A DNA stretch of 64,000 nucleotides from Ignavibacteria bacterium. Lineage in GTDB: Bacteria; Bacteroidota; Ignavibacteria; OLB7. The notes under the pieces were generated by a model, which worked only from the letters and a program-made list of their open reading frames with translations, did no database searches and had not been told where the DNA came from. Made by a program: the position numbers and the translations under genes. The stretch is from the NCBI GenBank assembly GCA_020635205.1, contig JACKAE010000001.1:930001-994000 (forward strand), read 5' to 3'. This document shows positions 53,180 to 63,437 of the stretch, in pieces. How positions within the stretch are numbered: position 1 is the first letter of the stretch; every line of letters begins with the position of its first letter.

Positions 53180-55711
53180 ATGGCATCCCGAATTCTACTT
53201 CTGCTTCTCGCGCTTTCACTATCAGCCGGTCAAGGATTTGCACAAACGTTCTCGGTTGATTCCTATCAACAATTTCTCGAAGAGAATAAGTCACTTGATG
53301 CCGAAGGGTTGGAGACAATGCACGAAGCTGGACTCTTCAAATCCGAGGCTCCTACAAGTTTTTCTTCGGCAGCCTATGCGGGAGATATTGACGCAGTTTT
53401 CGAACTAACGAACTACGAGAAATCGCTGGTCAACAAAAATGGGTTTATGGTCAGCGAGAGACTCAGCTACCCTTCATTTGGTGAGGCACTTCACCATGTC
53501 TTCATCAAAGACCTCCCAGTCTTTATCTCAACCGATGCAGTTCTTCAAGCACTCCACAAATCATACGATAACATCCTGATTTCTGTAGAGGAAAAGATTC
53601 TCATCCCAAAACTTCACGATCTCCTGACTGGGATGAGAGGACAACTGCCGGGGATGGCAAAGAACTATACGGGGAACCCGGATATTCTCCGCTCGCTCGA
53701 TGATGCAGATATCTACTTGAGCGTTGCACTGACTCTTCTCTCGAAAGAACCTGTTGGTCCAACTTCCCCAAGAAACATTAATGCTGTCAACGAATTGTTG
53801 GAAATGATTGACGCCGAGCAGCCAACTGCATACCCACTTTTCGGTGAGAGCAATCGCACCCTCGACTTTAGCCAGATGACCGTTCGTGGACATTACACGC
53901 AGAGTGAAGAGCTTGGCCGGTATTTCCGCGCAATGATGTGGCTTGGCCGAACCGAAATTTACCTGAGCGAAACGAAAGGGGCGGCAAGCCCACCATCCAA
54001 AGAAGATGTGAAGCGGCAGACGATAATGGCGGGACTTTTGGCGGAGAGTATGCGCAATGCAAATATGAACGCCACTCACCAGGAAATGGATAAAATCTTG
54101 GGCTTCATGATTGGAGAGTCGGACAACGTGACGCCAGTGAACATGATGGATCTAATGGGAGAAGTTGGCCTGACAAGTGCTCTCGATTTGACCGATGAAG
54201 CAAAGCTGCTCGCCTTTCAGGAGGCTTTGGCGAACAAGCCTTATGCTGGACAAAAAATTCTCTCGCAGATTCTCTTTACCGATCCAATGAGTCCAGATAA
54301 GATCACACCGGCCTCAGCCTTCATGCTCTTCGGTCAACGTTTCGTGATTGATTCCTACGTGATGGCAAACGTCGTCTACGATAAAGTTGCTGAGCCAAGT
54401 CCACGAATGTTGCCGTCGTCGCTCGACGTTCTCTTCGCACTTGGGAACGACGCTGCACTCCATCTGCTTCAGCCAGAATTCCAACGCTACCACTACGCCA
54501 AACAGCTTGCTGGTTTGCGCTACTTGATCGATTCATACGAACCTGAATTCTGGAATTCGACGTTGTATACTGGTTGGCTTGGTGCAATCCGGACGTTGAA
54601 CCCACCGAAGGAGCGGACGCAACTACCTCGGTTTATGCAGACGGCAGCTTGGTGGCAGCAGAAGATGAATACACAGTTAGCTTCGTGGGCGCAGTTGCGT
54701 CACGACAACTTGCTCTACGCAAAGCAATCCTACTCAGGAGGTATCGGTTGCTCCTATCCGAAGGGGTATGTAGAACCGATCCCAGCCTTTTACGATGCCG
54801 TTGCAAGCTATGCTGCGCGAGGAGCCGACATCTTTGCCGAAATGAACTTGCGGGGGGTTACCAGCTACTTTGAGCAACTTGAGGAGACGAGCCGAACTTT
54901 AGAGGAGATTGCATACAAAGAGCTTGAGCACAAACCACTGAGCGAGGAAGAGATTATCTTCCTTCAGTCAACACTTTCGAGACAGACAGTTGGCTGCGGT
55001 GATGTGTTCTACACTGGTTGGTATCCTGCCCTGTTCTATGGTGGCGACCCAGGAAAAGAGGTCATCAAGAAAGACCTTCTTGTCGCTGACGTTCACACTG
55101 CTCCTACAGATGAAGATGGTGCTTTCGTTGGTTGGGTGATGCACGTCGGGACAGGATTTGTGAATATGGCCATTGTTACCTGCACAGATTCTGAGGGGAA
55201 CACAACAGCCTATGCCGGACCAGTGATGAGCTACCACGAGCACATTACCACAAACTTCAAGCGTTTAACCGATGAAGAGTGGAGTGCCTCCTATTTAGAA
55301 GAGGCTTCGCTTCGTCCAGATTGGACGAACATCTACTTGGCTGGAAAAGATGGAGGCCCACGAGGTGAAGTGATTGCGTTGAAGACTGAAAGTCCAAGTA
55401 GTGTAGAGTCGCCAGTAACAGGGCACTCTGCCCTTCGTGTGGAAGCCTTCCCGAATCCGTTCGACGAGGCAGTAACTATTAGCGTGAACGTTCCTCCTTC
55501 GCTTGCGGGGAAAGAAGTTGTCCTGCAGATCTACGATGTCCGCGGGGAATTGGTGACGGAGTTGCTGCGCGAGGATCTATCGAGTGGTTCCTACATGGTA
55601 CGGTGGGACGGAAGGGGAGCGAACGGCAGAAAAAGTGAGAGTGGATCCTACTTCTACAAAGTGCTGATTGGAGAAGCCCAGGCAACGGGGTCAATCGAGT
55701 TGGTGCGATAG
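53180..55711 (+). CDS. DUF3160 protein with T9SS sorting domain
   Basis: 843 residues; signal peptide LLLLLALSLSAGQGFAQ. The DUF3160 body (about 60-700) shows LPVFISTDAVLQALHKSYDN, SYDLL-like helices, and FGQRFVIDSYVM and ALGNDAALHLLQPE; it is mostly helical and of unknown function. After about residue 755 comes a FlgD-like/T9SS type A domain: VEAFPNPFDEAVTISV, YDVRGELVTELL, WDGRGANGRKSESGSYFYKV. Predicted cell-surface or released protein. Gene stands between the rhomboid (divergent) and DUF58 genes. Confidence 0.88.
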   Translation: MASRILLLLLALSLSAGQGFAQTFSVDSYQQFLEENKSLDAEGLETMHEAGLFKSEAPTSFSSAAYAGDIDAVFELTNYEKSLVNKNGFMVSERLSYPSFGEALHHVFIKDLPVFISTDAVLQALHKSYDNILISVEEKILIPKLHDLLTGMRGQLPGMAKNYTGNPDILRSLDDADIYLSVALTLLSKEPVGPTSPRNINAVNELLEMIDAEQPTAYPLFGESNRTLDFSQMTVRGHYTQSEELGRYFRAMMWLGRTEIYLSETKGAASPPSKEDVKRQTIMAGLLAESMRNANMNATHQEMDKILGFMIGESDNVTPVNMMDLMGEVGLTSALDLTDEAKLLAFQEALANKPYAGQKILSQILFTDPMSPDKITPASAFMLFGQRFVIDSYVMANVVYDKVAEPSPRMLPSSLDVLFALGNDAALHLLQPEFQRYHYAKQLAGLRYLIDSYEPEFWNSTLYTGWLGAIRTLNPPKERTQLPRFMQTAAWWQQKMNTQLASWAQLRHDNLLYAKQSYSGGIGCSYPKGYVEPIPAFYDAVASYAARGADIFAEMNLRGVTSYFEQLEETSRTLEEIAYKELEHKPLSEEEIIFLQSTLSRQTVGCGDVFYTGWYPALFYGGDPGKEVIKKDLLVADVHTAPTDEDGAFVGWVMHVGTGFVNMAIVTCTDSEGNTTAYAGPVMSYHEHITTNFKRLTDEEWSASYLEEASLRPDWTNIYLAGKDGGPRGEVIALKTESPSSVESPVTGHSALRVEAFPNPFDEAVTISVNVPPSLAGKEVVLQIYDVRGELVTELLREDLSSGSYMVRWDGRGANGRKSESGSYFYKVLIGEAQATGSIELVR

Positions 55712-55767
55712 GAACACCTTGCCCGAACTTTTGAAATGACTCTTTATGAGATGAGGGGTTGCTCGCT

Positions 55768-57192
55768 ATGAGGGCAATCCCTCATCTATTTTCGCGATTT
55801 TGCGTATCATCGTCCCGGTCAATAGAACCGATCATTCATCTGATTCTCCGTCACTTGAAGTTTCTCCGCTCACTATATCTCGACACGCGTTTCTTCGCCG
55901 CTCTCGGTGTTGTGATTGTACTTCTCATTTTAGGTGAGTATTGGCCAGTCTTTCTCGGACTGGGAAAAGCAGGTATTATCGCTCTCGGTCTGCTGACTCT
56001 TTTCGATCTTCTCCTCCTCTACAGAGTATCCGATGGAATGCGGGCTGTTCGGGATATGGCCGAACGACTCTCCAACGGAGATGAGAATGAGATTCGAGTC
56101 TATGTTCGGAGCCGTTATGCCTTCCCAGTTAGCGTAATTCTTATCGATGAGATTCCCCACCAATTTCAGGTGAGGAATGCCCACTATGTTCTACGGTTAC
56201 CGGCTGGAAGTGAGAGGATAGTCCGCTACACGCTCCGTCCAACCAGACGGGGAGAGTACGAGTTTGGCAAGATTAACCTCTACGCACGCTCGCCAATTCG
56301 CTTCGTACAACGACGCTACCAGTTTGCTCAGGAAGGAGAGACCGTTCCTGTCTATCCTTCATACATACAGATGCGACGATACGAACTGATGGCGCACTCG
56401 AACCGCTTGGCTGAACTTGGTATTAAGAAGATTCGGCGGGTGGGGCAGACAATGGAGTTCGATCAGATTCGGGAGTACGTTGTGGGGGATGACTACCGTC
56501 GCGTGAACTGGAAGGCGACGGCACGGCGCGGCGGTCAGTTGATGGTGAACCAGTATCAGGACGAACGTTCGCAACGAGTGTACAGTTTGATCGACAAAGG
56601 GCGGGTGATGAAGATGCCGTTCGAAGAGATGACGCTGTTGGACTATGCGATCAATGCCAGCCTCGTTCTCTCGAACATTGCCGTAGTGAAGCAGGATCGT
56701 GCCGGGCTGATTACCTTCTCTAAGTCTGTACAAGATATTCTTCCTGCCGAGCGGACTCGACTTCAGATGCACAGGATTGTGGAGACCCTCTACAATCAGG
56801 AGACCGAGTTCCCGGAGACCGACTTTGAGAGACTCTATACAATGATTCGAAGGAAGATTACTACCCGGAGTCTTCTCTTCCTCTTCACGAATTTCGAGAC
56901 ATTGGCTGGACTTGAGCGACAGCTCCCTTACTTACGGCGGATTGCCCGGCTCCACCTTCTGGTTGTAGTATTCTTCGAGAATACAGAGCTTCGGGAGCTT
57001 CTGGCTGGAAAGCCGCAGACGACGGAAGAGATCACAATCAAGACAATTGGGGAGCAGTTCGCGTGGGAAAAACGGCAGATTGTGAAGGAGCTTGATCGGC
57101 ACGGCATTCTCTCCATCTACACCTCACCGCAAGGGCTTACGGCAAACACGATCAACAAATATCTGGAAGTAAAGGCGAGAAGATTGGTGTAG
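55768..57192 (+). CDS. DUF58 domain membrane protein
   Basis: 474 residues from ATG 55768 (a TTG three codons upstream is also in frame). Two membrane helices (about 40-60 and 65-85) are followed by a beta-rich region (RYTLRPTRRGEYEFGKINLY) and the DUF58 signature DQIREYVVGDDYRRVNWKAT (about 238-257), then a von Willebrand A-like domain (LIDKGRVM, DYAINASLVLSNIAV, DRAGLITFS). DUF58 proteins usually accompany MoxR ATPases and assemble or insert other complexes, but no MoxR gene is nearby. Confidence 0.92.
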   Translation: MRAIPHLFSRFCVSSSRSIEPIIHLILRHLKFLRSLYLDTRFFAALGVVIVLLILGEYWPVFLGLGKAGIIALGLLTLFDLLLLYRVSDGMRAVRDMAERLSNGDENEIRVYVRSRYAFPVSVILIDEIPHQFQVRNAHYVLRLPAGSERIVRYTLRPTRRGEYEFGKINLYARSPIRFVQRRYQFAQEGETVPVYPSYIQMRRYELMAHSNRLAELGIKKIRRVGQTMEFDQIREYVVGDDYRRVNWKATARRGGQLMVNQYQDERSQRVYSLIDKGRVMKMPFEEMTLLDYAINASLVLSNIAVVKQDRAGLITFSKSVQDILPAERTRLQMHRIVETLYNQETEFPETDFERLYTMIRRKITTRSLLFLFTNFETLAGLERQLPYLRRIARLHLLVVVFFENTELRELLAGKPQTTEEITIKTIGEQFAWEKRQIVKELDRHGILSIYTSPQGLTANTINKYLEVKARRLV

Positions 57193-57367
57193 AGGGGCAT
57201 GTTTCTTCGTTAGGGGGGACAATTCTCCCTGATCTCGTTTCTATTTTGGTTCATATCTTTATCTTTCGTTCACAGTCTCCTAAACCTGAAGGGCAATCTT
57301 GTGTCTCGGGCACGCTTGCCGTTTTGGCGGTAGGGTAATCGGCACACTCACCAACCTGAAATTGATA

Positions 57368-57904
57368 ATGTATAGAGTTATGAAGATGTTCAGAACGTTT
57401 GCTTTTGTTGGAGCTATGCTCCTGTTCACTGGGGCATTCTCCTTGTTGAGTGCCCAGGTAGATGATGAGGCACTTTCCGAAGAGGAACTGAATTCCGCTA
57501 TTGTCTATGAATTCGACAAAGATTTCGACGTCGTTTTTCAAGGGGTACAGAAGGGCTTAGTTGATGCAGGGTATGAGGTAGACTATGCAAGCAAGCGGAA
57601 GAAGTTGATTGAAACGAAATTCAGAATTTTGGCTCCAGAAGATGATTTTTTTGACATCATGGAGCAGTATGGAAAAATTCCATACGTCCGCTCTCCAAGT
57701 TGGAAGAATGGTCGCACACTGGTCTCAGTGCGATTGGAAGAGAATGGAAGCGGAACCACAATTACCGTCCAAGCTCAGTTGAGTGCATACGAGGGACGAT
57801 TCCTGAATAAGTGGCTCTACTGGGTATCGAACGGTGTCCTCGAAGAGCAAGCACTCTCAGCTATCGTCGCCGCAGTCGATGCGGAGAGTGGATCGGACTT
57901 GTAA
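57368..57904 (+). CDS. Small exported protein, unknown function
   Basis: 178 residues from ATG 57368 (ATG 57380 is equally possible; neither has a clear ribosome site). The signal peptide MKMFRTFAFVGAMLLFTGAF ends near LLSAQV. The mature domain (about 150 residues) has VYEFDKDFDVVFQGVQKGL, GYEVDYASKRKKLIETKFRI and a TTITVQAQLSAYEG strand, an alpha/beta arrangement vaguely like BamC or DUF4136-type lipoprotein domains, but there is no lipobox. No family assigned. A strong terminator follows. Confidence 0.7.
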   Translation: MYRVMKMFRTFAFVGAMLLFTGAFSLLSAQVDDEALSEEELNSAIVYEFDKDFDVVFQGVQKGLVDAGYEVDYASKRKKLIETKFRILAPEDDFFDIMEQYGKIPYVRSPSWKNGRTLVSVRLEENGSGTTITVQAQLSAYEGRFLNKWLYWVSNGVLEEQALSAIVAAVDAESGSDL

Positions 57905-57940
57905 GCCACCACGCTCAGGAACCTTTTACAGCGCAGATAG

Positions 57941-57978
57941 AAAAGCAGAACGCCCACTTTTGTGGGCGTTCTGCTTTT
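57941..57978. terminator. Bidirectional Rho-independent terminator
   Basis: A perfect 16-base stem (57941-57956 AAAAGCAGAACGCCCA with 57963-57978) with a six-base loop; the arms themselves end in AAAA and TTTT, so it can act on either strand. Follows the small exported protein. Confidence 0.9.
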
Positions 57979-58238
57979 CAGGGTCGGAGTATTTGATAAC
58001 GGGTGTTCACCTAATTGACACGATGTTGTGCGATCTTTCTTGAAGTTCTGAGTCTGGAATTGCCGGTTCAAATCTCCAATCAGCAATTCACATTACCGCT
58101 ACCCACACTTTCTTCCGTATCTTTCAGACTCCTCTTCGGTCGTTTTTTTAATCCAGATGGTGATATTGGACTCTGAGCGGTTCAATGTCCAGAGGGTTAC
58201 ATGAATGAGGGCACGATATTTGCTTTTGTGAAGACGTT
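57979..58238. other. Leader region of the giant T9SS gene
   Basis: About 260 bases after the terminator without an ORF. It is AT-rich near 58140-58160 and has TATTTGCTTTTG at 58217-58228, which partly resembles the TAnnTTTG element of Bacteroidota promoters but lies very near the ATG. Nothing firmer can be said. Confidence 0.35.
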
Positions 58239-61200
58239 ATGCGATTTCTATCTCTTTGCTCGATTCTTCTTTTTCTGCTGATTCTCAGCAACATGGCGTC
58301 GGCGCAGCCCGACCTCCGCTACATCTTCCCCGACATTGGGGCAGCTGGGATGAATACCTACGTCGAAATTGTGGCCGCCCACGATGCCGTTCGCCGTTTC
58401 GGTGTCGACGGTATCTACCAGAATCGACCGACTGACGCATTTAACGTGCAGCCTATCGGTCTCTTTGCTGACAAGATAATAGTAGGACCTTTGGTCGTCA
58501 GTTGGGACGGGAGATTGATTTCCACGCAGATCTATGTAAAACCAGGTGTTCCCAACACAGGGGGAGCACAGCTTCAAGTGACAACACCTGATGGTTCCTC
58601 TTCTCTAACTTTCAATGTTATTATTCCCGCTCCGTTAACGCTCACTGCCGGGGGACCAATTGGTGGTAATGGTGTTTACGGAAGACGTTCAGAGCGAGGA
58701 GCAATGATTGTGAGTTCTCTCTCCATTGCCAGTGGAGGTACGTATACAGTTTCCACTACTGATTATGGACCCGCTGCTGGAAATCAAGGATACCTTCCTT
58801 TTGTCATCATTGCACAAAATGGTGTGAACCTCGGTCCGGTGACAATCGATGCAAGCGGAAGTGTACGTAATGGTGGACCGGGAGGAGGAGGTGGCGGTGG
58901 CGAAGTCTGTGATACGCCGGGGGGGAGGAGCGGAACTACCGGAGGTGATGGATATAGTGCAGGAGGTGGTGGTGGACAAAATGCTTCCATTGGAAGCAGC
59001 TCTTTCGAAAATCATGGTTCAGGGAGTGGAGCGGACGGGGGAGGACTGAGTGGCGTGCCGGTTGCATTGGGGAGTGCTGAGTGCCTCAAGCCAGAAGGTG
59101 CTGGAGGAGGAACTGGACATCCCTTCGGTAAAAGTGGTGAGAATTTCTGTGCAGGGTCAACCGGATGGTATGGGGGTGCAGCTACAGGGGGACAAACTGG
59201 TGGTCTTACTGGAGTTGGCTCTAGTGGTGGAGGTGGTGGGTATGGTGAGAACGGGGCAAATGGTACTGGATCCGGAACCTCGTCGACAGCCGGAAAAAAA
59301 CATGGGAATGCCCAACTAGTTCCTTTTGCCGGAGGCTCAGGTGGTGCTGCCGGTAATCCTCGCTCTTTCGGGAACTGCGGTGGATATGGTGGTGGTGGTG
59401 GTGGTGCAATTGCCATCTACTCAATGGGGCAGATGAATTCGCAGGCAACCATTCTCGCAAATGGTGCTTCTGGAGGGGCTGGGTATTCGACTATTGCGGG
59501 GGGAGGAGGATCGGGAGGAGCCATTATGCTCGGGGCAAAAGTTCAGGGAGGTTCTACCGCTTCAGCCGGTGTGTACCAGGTAGCGGGAGGGAATGCGGGG
59601 ACGAATGGTAGTGGCAACGGCTCTGTCGGGCGTGCCCGATACGACGGATTTACGGCAAATCCTCCTACGTTTACCGCAGGAGCTTCATCCTATATCGGTC
59701 CAACAACGGATACTCTGACCTACAGCAGCCAATCGATTATCCCTCTCTCTGGTACGCGCGATCCTTCCAGTCAGGTTGTCGTCTACATGCGGAGCGAAAC
59801 CGGTAGCTGGGAGGCTCAGGGGACACCAACGTATAATGGCCGTCGCTGGAATCTCGATCTGGTAGCGAAGGATGGAACGGGGTATTATTACACCGCAGCG
59901 TTTCAACAAGTGAACGGATCTCTTTCCAATGCCCCATACGATGCTGTTCCCACCTACGTCTCCTCGCAGGTTGCTGCAAACATTGTGAAGGTAGATGCGT
60001 TGCCGATGATTGATCCTATCCCATCAACAAACTTTGGAAACTTTGGGAACACTGGATTTTGCCTCAATGCCGACACAGCCGTCGTTTTTTACTTCAGAAG
60101 TATTGGCTCTGATTCTCTCCGCGTTCGTACGCAAATTGTTAATGAGTCAACACCCGGTATCTTTACTGTCGTCAGTCCTGCCGGACTGGCAACTCCGGGT
60201 GGACTTGCCTACAAACCTCAAGGATTTTCTGATACGATTCCGATATTAGCGCGGGCTGCAGGTGTTCCTGGAACACACACAGCCAAGCTCCTGATTATCT
60301 CCAACGACCCTCGCGATAATTTCGATACGGTTGTGGTTGATCTTGCTACTCGCAAGCAACTTGCTGAACTAACCTTCTCTAAAACAACAATCGACTTTGG
60401 TAAGGTCTGCCTCGGATCAAAGGTTGTCGATTCCGTAATGGCACTGTTTCGGGGAAATTCTCAGGCGTTTCAGATCGAAAGTCTTTCCTCTCTGCTTGCA
60501 ACAAGTCCGTACAGGCGTATTAGACCAGTGGCCACGCCGATCTCGTTCCGCGATCCGATGGATCAGATCATCCGCGACTCGGCTGCGCTTGTTTTCGAGT
60601 TTGCTCCACGCAACCCAGGTCCTTTCTCCGATTCGGTAGTTATCACTGATGGTTGTAAGAATCGATACGTAGTCTACTTGAAGGGTGAGGGCGTACAGGT
60701 AAAGTTGGATGTGATTGCTCCGGCAAGTGCAACCGCTGGCAACCTTCAGTTCCCACGGACTGTGATTAACCGGCCATTCTCGCAGGTTATTACAGTCCAG
60801 AATAATGGTCAATCAGCAATGACCTTAGACGATCCCTCAATAACTCCAGCCGATAACATCTACAGGATTATAAATCCTGCATCGCTGAAAGGGATTGTAC
60901 TGCAACCGGGTGAAACGCTCGACATTACGATTGAATTCTTGCCGACCGATACGCTCAACTATGTGGCAACACTCCAATTAAATGTAGAGGGACCGTGCAA
61001 CACTGTTGATCCACTTCAACTGCGGGGACAGGGGGTCAACGTCTGCTTATCCTCAGATATCGTTGACGTTACGTTGATTGCCGACTCCTGTTCAATTGAT
61101 CCAGAGCCGGTGTTGCAGCAAGTGACGTTGAGGAACTGTGGTGGTGTGGTTGTCGATCTCCTTGAATGGTTCAGCGTGAGGAACAAGGTGACGACTGACC

Positions 61201-63437
61201 TTACGCTTCAATCTCTCACAACCCAAAGCGAGACAAGTCGCACTAGAACGTTTACACTCTCTTGGGACCCAGCCTCTGGCACTGGTACTGACAGTATTGG
61301 AATTGTCTGGAAAGAAAAAGATGCGGCGGTGCAGGATACCCTCTGGATCGCCGTAACTCTCAAGTTTGACAGAGCAGTTGTGCAATTGCAGACGGTGGCG
61401 GGAGACCCGGTGCCAGATTCACTTCACATAGGAAGTGTGTACCAGTGCGGTTCGGCACAGGACACCATCATTCTGGTGAATGCTGGTACGGTTGAGGGAG
61501 ATATTACGGGAAGATTTGAGAAGGGGGGAATTTTCCGCGTTAGTCCGTTGCCGCCGTACAGCTTAGCTGTTGATGAGAAGAAGAAGTTGATTATTACGCT
61601 TGATCCGGCGAACGCGCCGAATGTTGGGGAGACGTACGAGGACGTTCTGGTTCTCTTTAACGGTCGATGCAATCAGGAGTGGCGGGTAAAGTTGAGTGCT
61701 ACTCGCCGTCAACTTGAGGTGAACGTTACTCCTTCCCCTGTGAACTTCGGTGCGACAAACTTAGGGTTGCCGCGTTCGGCTACAATTCAGCTAACAAATA
61801 ACACTGCTGCTTCGCCGAGCGAGGAGTTGGTGGTTGATAACATCTACATCGATCCTCCGTCGGCCTCTCCTCCCTTTGCGATTGCGACCACTCCTACTTT
61901 CCCGGCTCGCGTGCAGGCTGCCGGGGGAACGCTCCCGATTGACCTGACGTTTACTCCCGATCAGGAGCAAGTTTATACTGGCAAGGTCTGCTTCCAGATT
62001 TCAGAGCCGTGCGACACGTTGATTTGCGTTGACCTGCGGGGGGAAGGCATCCGTTCTAACATCTATGTGCCGCAGAGCAATCTCGACTTCGGCAAAGTCA
62101 ACTACTGCGAAGAAGACACACTCGGCTTGACAATCTTTAGTGTTGGACCGGTTGACTTGACGGTAAACGATATTCGACTTGTGGGGGGAGACCGTCCTGC
62201 GTTTGAGATTATCTCAGTATCCAAAACGCTCGCTACAACGTTGCAGCGTGGCGTTCCGCAAATCGTTGACTCTATCGACGTTCTCGTCCGCTTTATCCCG
62301 GCAAACGTCGCACCAGATGGTGTGAAGAGCACAACGCTTGAGATAGAAAGCGATGATCCGAGGCAAGGACTCCTACAAATTCCGGTAACTGGAATTAGAA
62401 CGTCGCCACAAGTTGTGGGGCCTCCTCTGGTTAGCTACGGCACAGTTGTGGTAAGTGGGGCGAGCACGTTGCCGGTGACGTTGACGAATACGTCGGAGGA
62501 TACAATCACGATTCTCAATCCGGGAGTAAGTGCTCCATTCCGCTTGCTGACGCCGACACCATTGGTGATTCCACCAAACTCTTCAATCGACGTGCGCGTA
62601 GAGTTTACGCCGACAGGATCACAGGTCTATAACGACACCCTTGTGGGGCTTTTCTCCTTCCCTTGCGATGGAGAGATGCGTGTACCGCTGACAGGAGAAG
62701 GATTGCAGGGTGAGACGGTGATCTCGATTCCGAAGACAGTTGCCGGAGAGCCGAGAGAAGAGATTCTGATTCCAATTGTCTTGGAAGAGTCACAGGCGAT
62801 TGCCGATGTTGGTGCTACCACACTTCAGATTGATCTCCGCTTCAACGGGTCGATGCTTCTGCCGGTTGACGTGCAGTTTACTAACGGCACGGCCAAGGCA
62901 ACGGCAACGAGTGGGTCGATAGTCTCCAACAGATTAGTGGGAGATGATCGCGTAGTTCGCGTTGAGTTAAAGAATGATCCTCTCCCGGCAGCACCCGACA
63001 CACTCGGTTGGATGAAGGCTGTAGTTCTTCTCGGGAATGATCTTACGACGCCAATCAAGCTCGAAAATCCTGAGTGGATCGACGGAGAAGTTGTCACCTC
63101 AACGGAGGATGGAGAGTTCTCGTTGCACGGCTACTGCGCAGTTGGTGGGAATCGACTTATCAGGGTAGAAGGACTTTTCGGAATCAAGACTGTTGCGCCG
63201 AATCCCTTTAGCGATATAACCGAGATTGAGTTTGAGACGGTAGAGAATGGAAAGACTTCACTTGAAGTCTACGATATATTTGGACGGAAGGTCGCCACAC
63301 TGTTGGATGTGGCCGATCTATCGGTGCAAGCGCACATTGCAACTTGGGGTGCAGAAGCTCAGCCAGCCGGCATCTACTATGCCGTTCTCACAACGCCAAC
63401 GCAGCGAAGTGTGAAGCGGATGGTTGTTGTTAAGTAG
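58239..63437 (+). CDS. Giant T9SS-secreted protein: Gly-rich region plus ASH-type Ig repeats
   Basis: 1732 residues. A signal peptide (LFLLILSNMASAQ) is followed by an IPT/TIG-like start (about 25-130, GAAGMNTYVEIV), then a Gly/Ser/Asn-rich low-complexity region (about 210-470) and an Ig-like chain. At least five units carry an N/DFG-x-V/T or SYGTV motif (TIDFGKVCLGSK, PVNFGATNLGLP, NLDFGKVNYCEE, VSYGTVVVSG), typical of ASPM-SPD-2-Hydin or choice-of-anchor D modules. A cohesin-like segment may precede the type A T9SS domain (VAPNPFSDITEIEFE, YDIFGRKVATLL, KRMVVVK, from about 1650). Likely a surface adhesin or structural protein. Confidence 0.88.
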   Translation: MRFLSLCSILLFLLILSNMASAQPDLRYIFPDIGAAGMNTYVEIVAAHDAVRRFGVDGIYQNRPTDAFNVQPIGLFADKIIVGPLVVSWDGRLISTQIYVKPGVPNTGGAQLQVTTPDGSSSLTFNVIIPAPLTLTAGGPIGGNGVYGRRSERGAMIVSSLSIASGGTYTVSTTDYGPAAGNQGYLPFVIIAQNGVNLGPVTIDASGSVRNGGPGGGGGGGEVCDTPGGRSGTTGGDGYSAGGGGGQNASIGSSSFENHGSGSGADGGGLSGVPVALGSAECLKPEGAGGGTGHPFGKSGENFCAGSTGWYGGAATGGQTGGLTGVGSSGGGGGYGENGANGTGSGTSSTAGKKHGNAQLVPFAGGSGGAAGNPRSFGNCGGYGGGGGGAIAIYSMGQMNSQATILANGASGGAGYSTIAGGGGSGGAIMLGAKVQGGSTASAGVYQVAGGNAGTNGSGNGSVGRARYDGFTANPPTFTAGASSYIGPTTDTLTYSSQSIIPLSGTRDPSSQVVVYMRSETGSWEAQGTPTYNGRRWNLDLVAKDGTGYYYTAAFQQVNGSLSNAPYDAVPTYVSSQVAANIVKVDALPMIDPIPSTNFGNFGNTGFCLNADTAVVFYFRSIGSDSLRVRTQIVNESTPGIFTVVSPAGLATPGGLAYKPQGFSDTIPILARAAGVPGTHTAKLLIISNDPRDNFDTVVVDLATRKQLAELTFSKTTIDFGKVCLGSKVVDSVMALFRGNSQAFQIESLSSLLATSPYRRIRPVATPISFRDPMDQIIRDSAALVFEFAPRNPGPFSDSVVITDGCKNRYVVYLKGEGVQVKLDVIAPASATAGNLQFPRTVINRPFSQVITVQNNGQSAMTLDDPSITPADNIYRIINPASLKGIVLQPGETLDITIEFLPTDTLNYVATLQLNVEGPCNTVDPLQLRGQGVNVCLSSDIVDVTLIADSCSIDPEPVLQQVTLRNCGGVVVDLLEWFSVRNKVTTDLTLQSLTTQSETSRTRTFTLSWDPASGTGTDSIGIVWKEKDAAVQDTLWIAVTLKFDRAVVQLQTVAGDPVPDSLHIGSVYQCGSAQDTIILVNAGTVEGDITGRFEKGGIFRVSPLPPYSLAVDEKKKLIITLDPANAPNVGETYEDVLVLFNGRCNQEWRVKLSATRRQLEVNVTPSPVNFGATNLGLPRSATIQLTNNTAASPSEELVVDNIYIDPPSASPPFAIATTPTFPARVQAAGGTLPIDLTFTPDQEQVYTGKVCFQISEPCDTLICVDLRGEGIRSNIYVPQSNLDFGKVNYCEEDTLGLTIFSVGPVDLTVNDIRLVGGDRPAFEIISVSKTLATTLQRGVPQIVDSIDVLVRFIPANVAPDGVKSTTLEIESDDPRQGLLQIPVTGIRTSPQVVGPPLVSYGTVVVSGASTLPVTLTNTSEDTITILNPGVSAPFRLLTPTPLVIPPNSSIDVRVEFTPTGSQVYNDTLVGLFSFPCDGEMRVPLTGEGLQGETVISIPKTVAGEPREEILIPIVLEESQAIADVGATTLQIDLRFNGSMLLPVDVQFTNGTAKATATSGSIVSNRLVGDDRVVRVELKNDPLPAAPDTLGWMKAVVLLGNDLTTPIKLENPEWIDGEVVTSTEDGEFSLHGYCAVGGNRLIRVEGLFGIKTVAPNPFSDITEIEFETVENGKTSLEVYDIFGRKVATLLDVADLSVQAHIATWGAEAQPAGIYYAVLTTPTQRSVKRMVVVK

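Noticed and set aside
59012..59416. Pro-rich ORFs antisense to the glycine-rich region
   Set aside because: Direct consequence of glycine codons read on the other strand; shadow of the giant T9SS gene.
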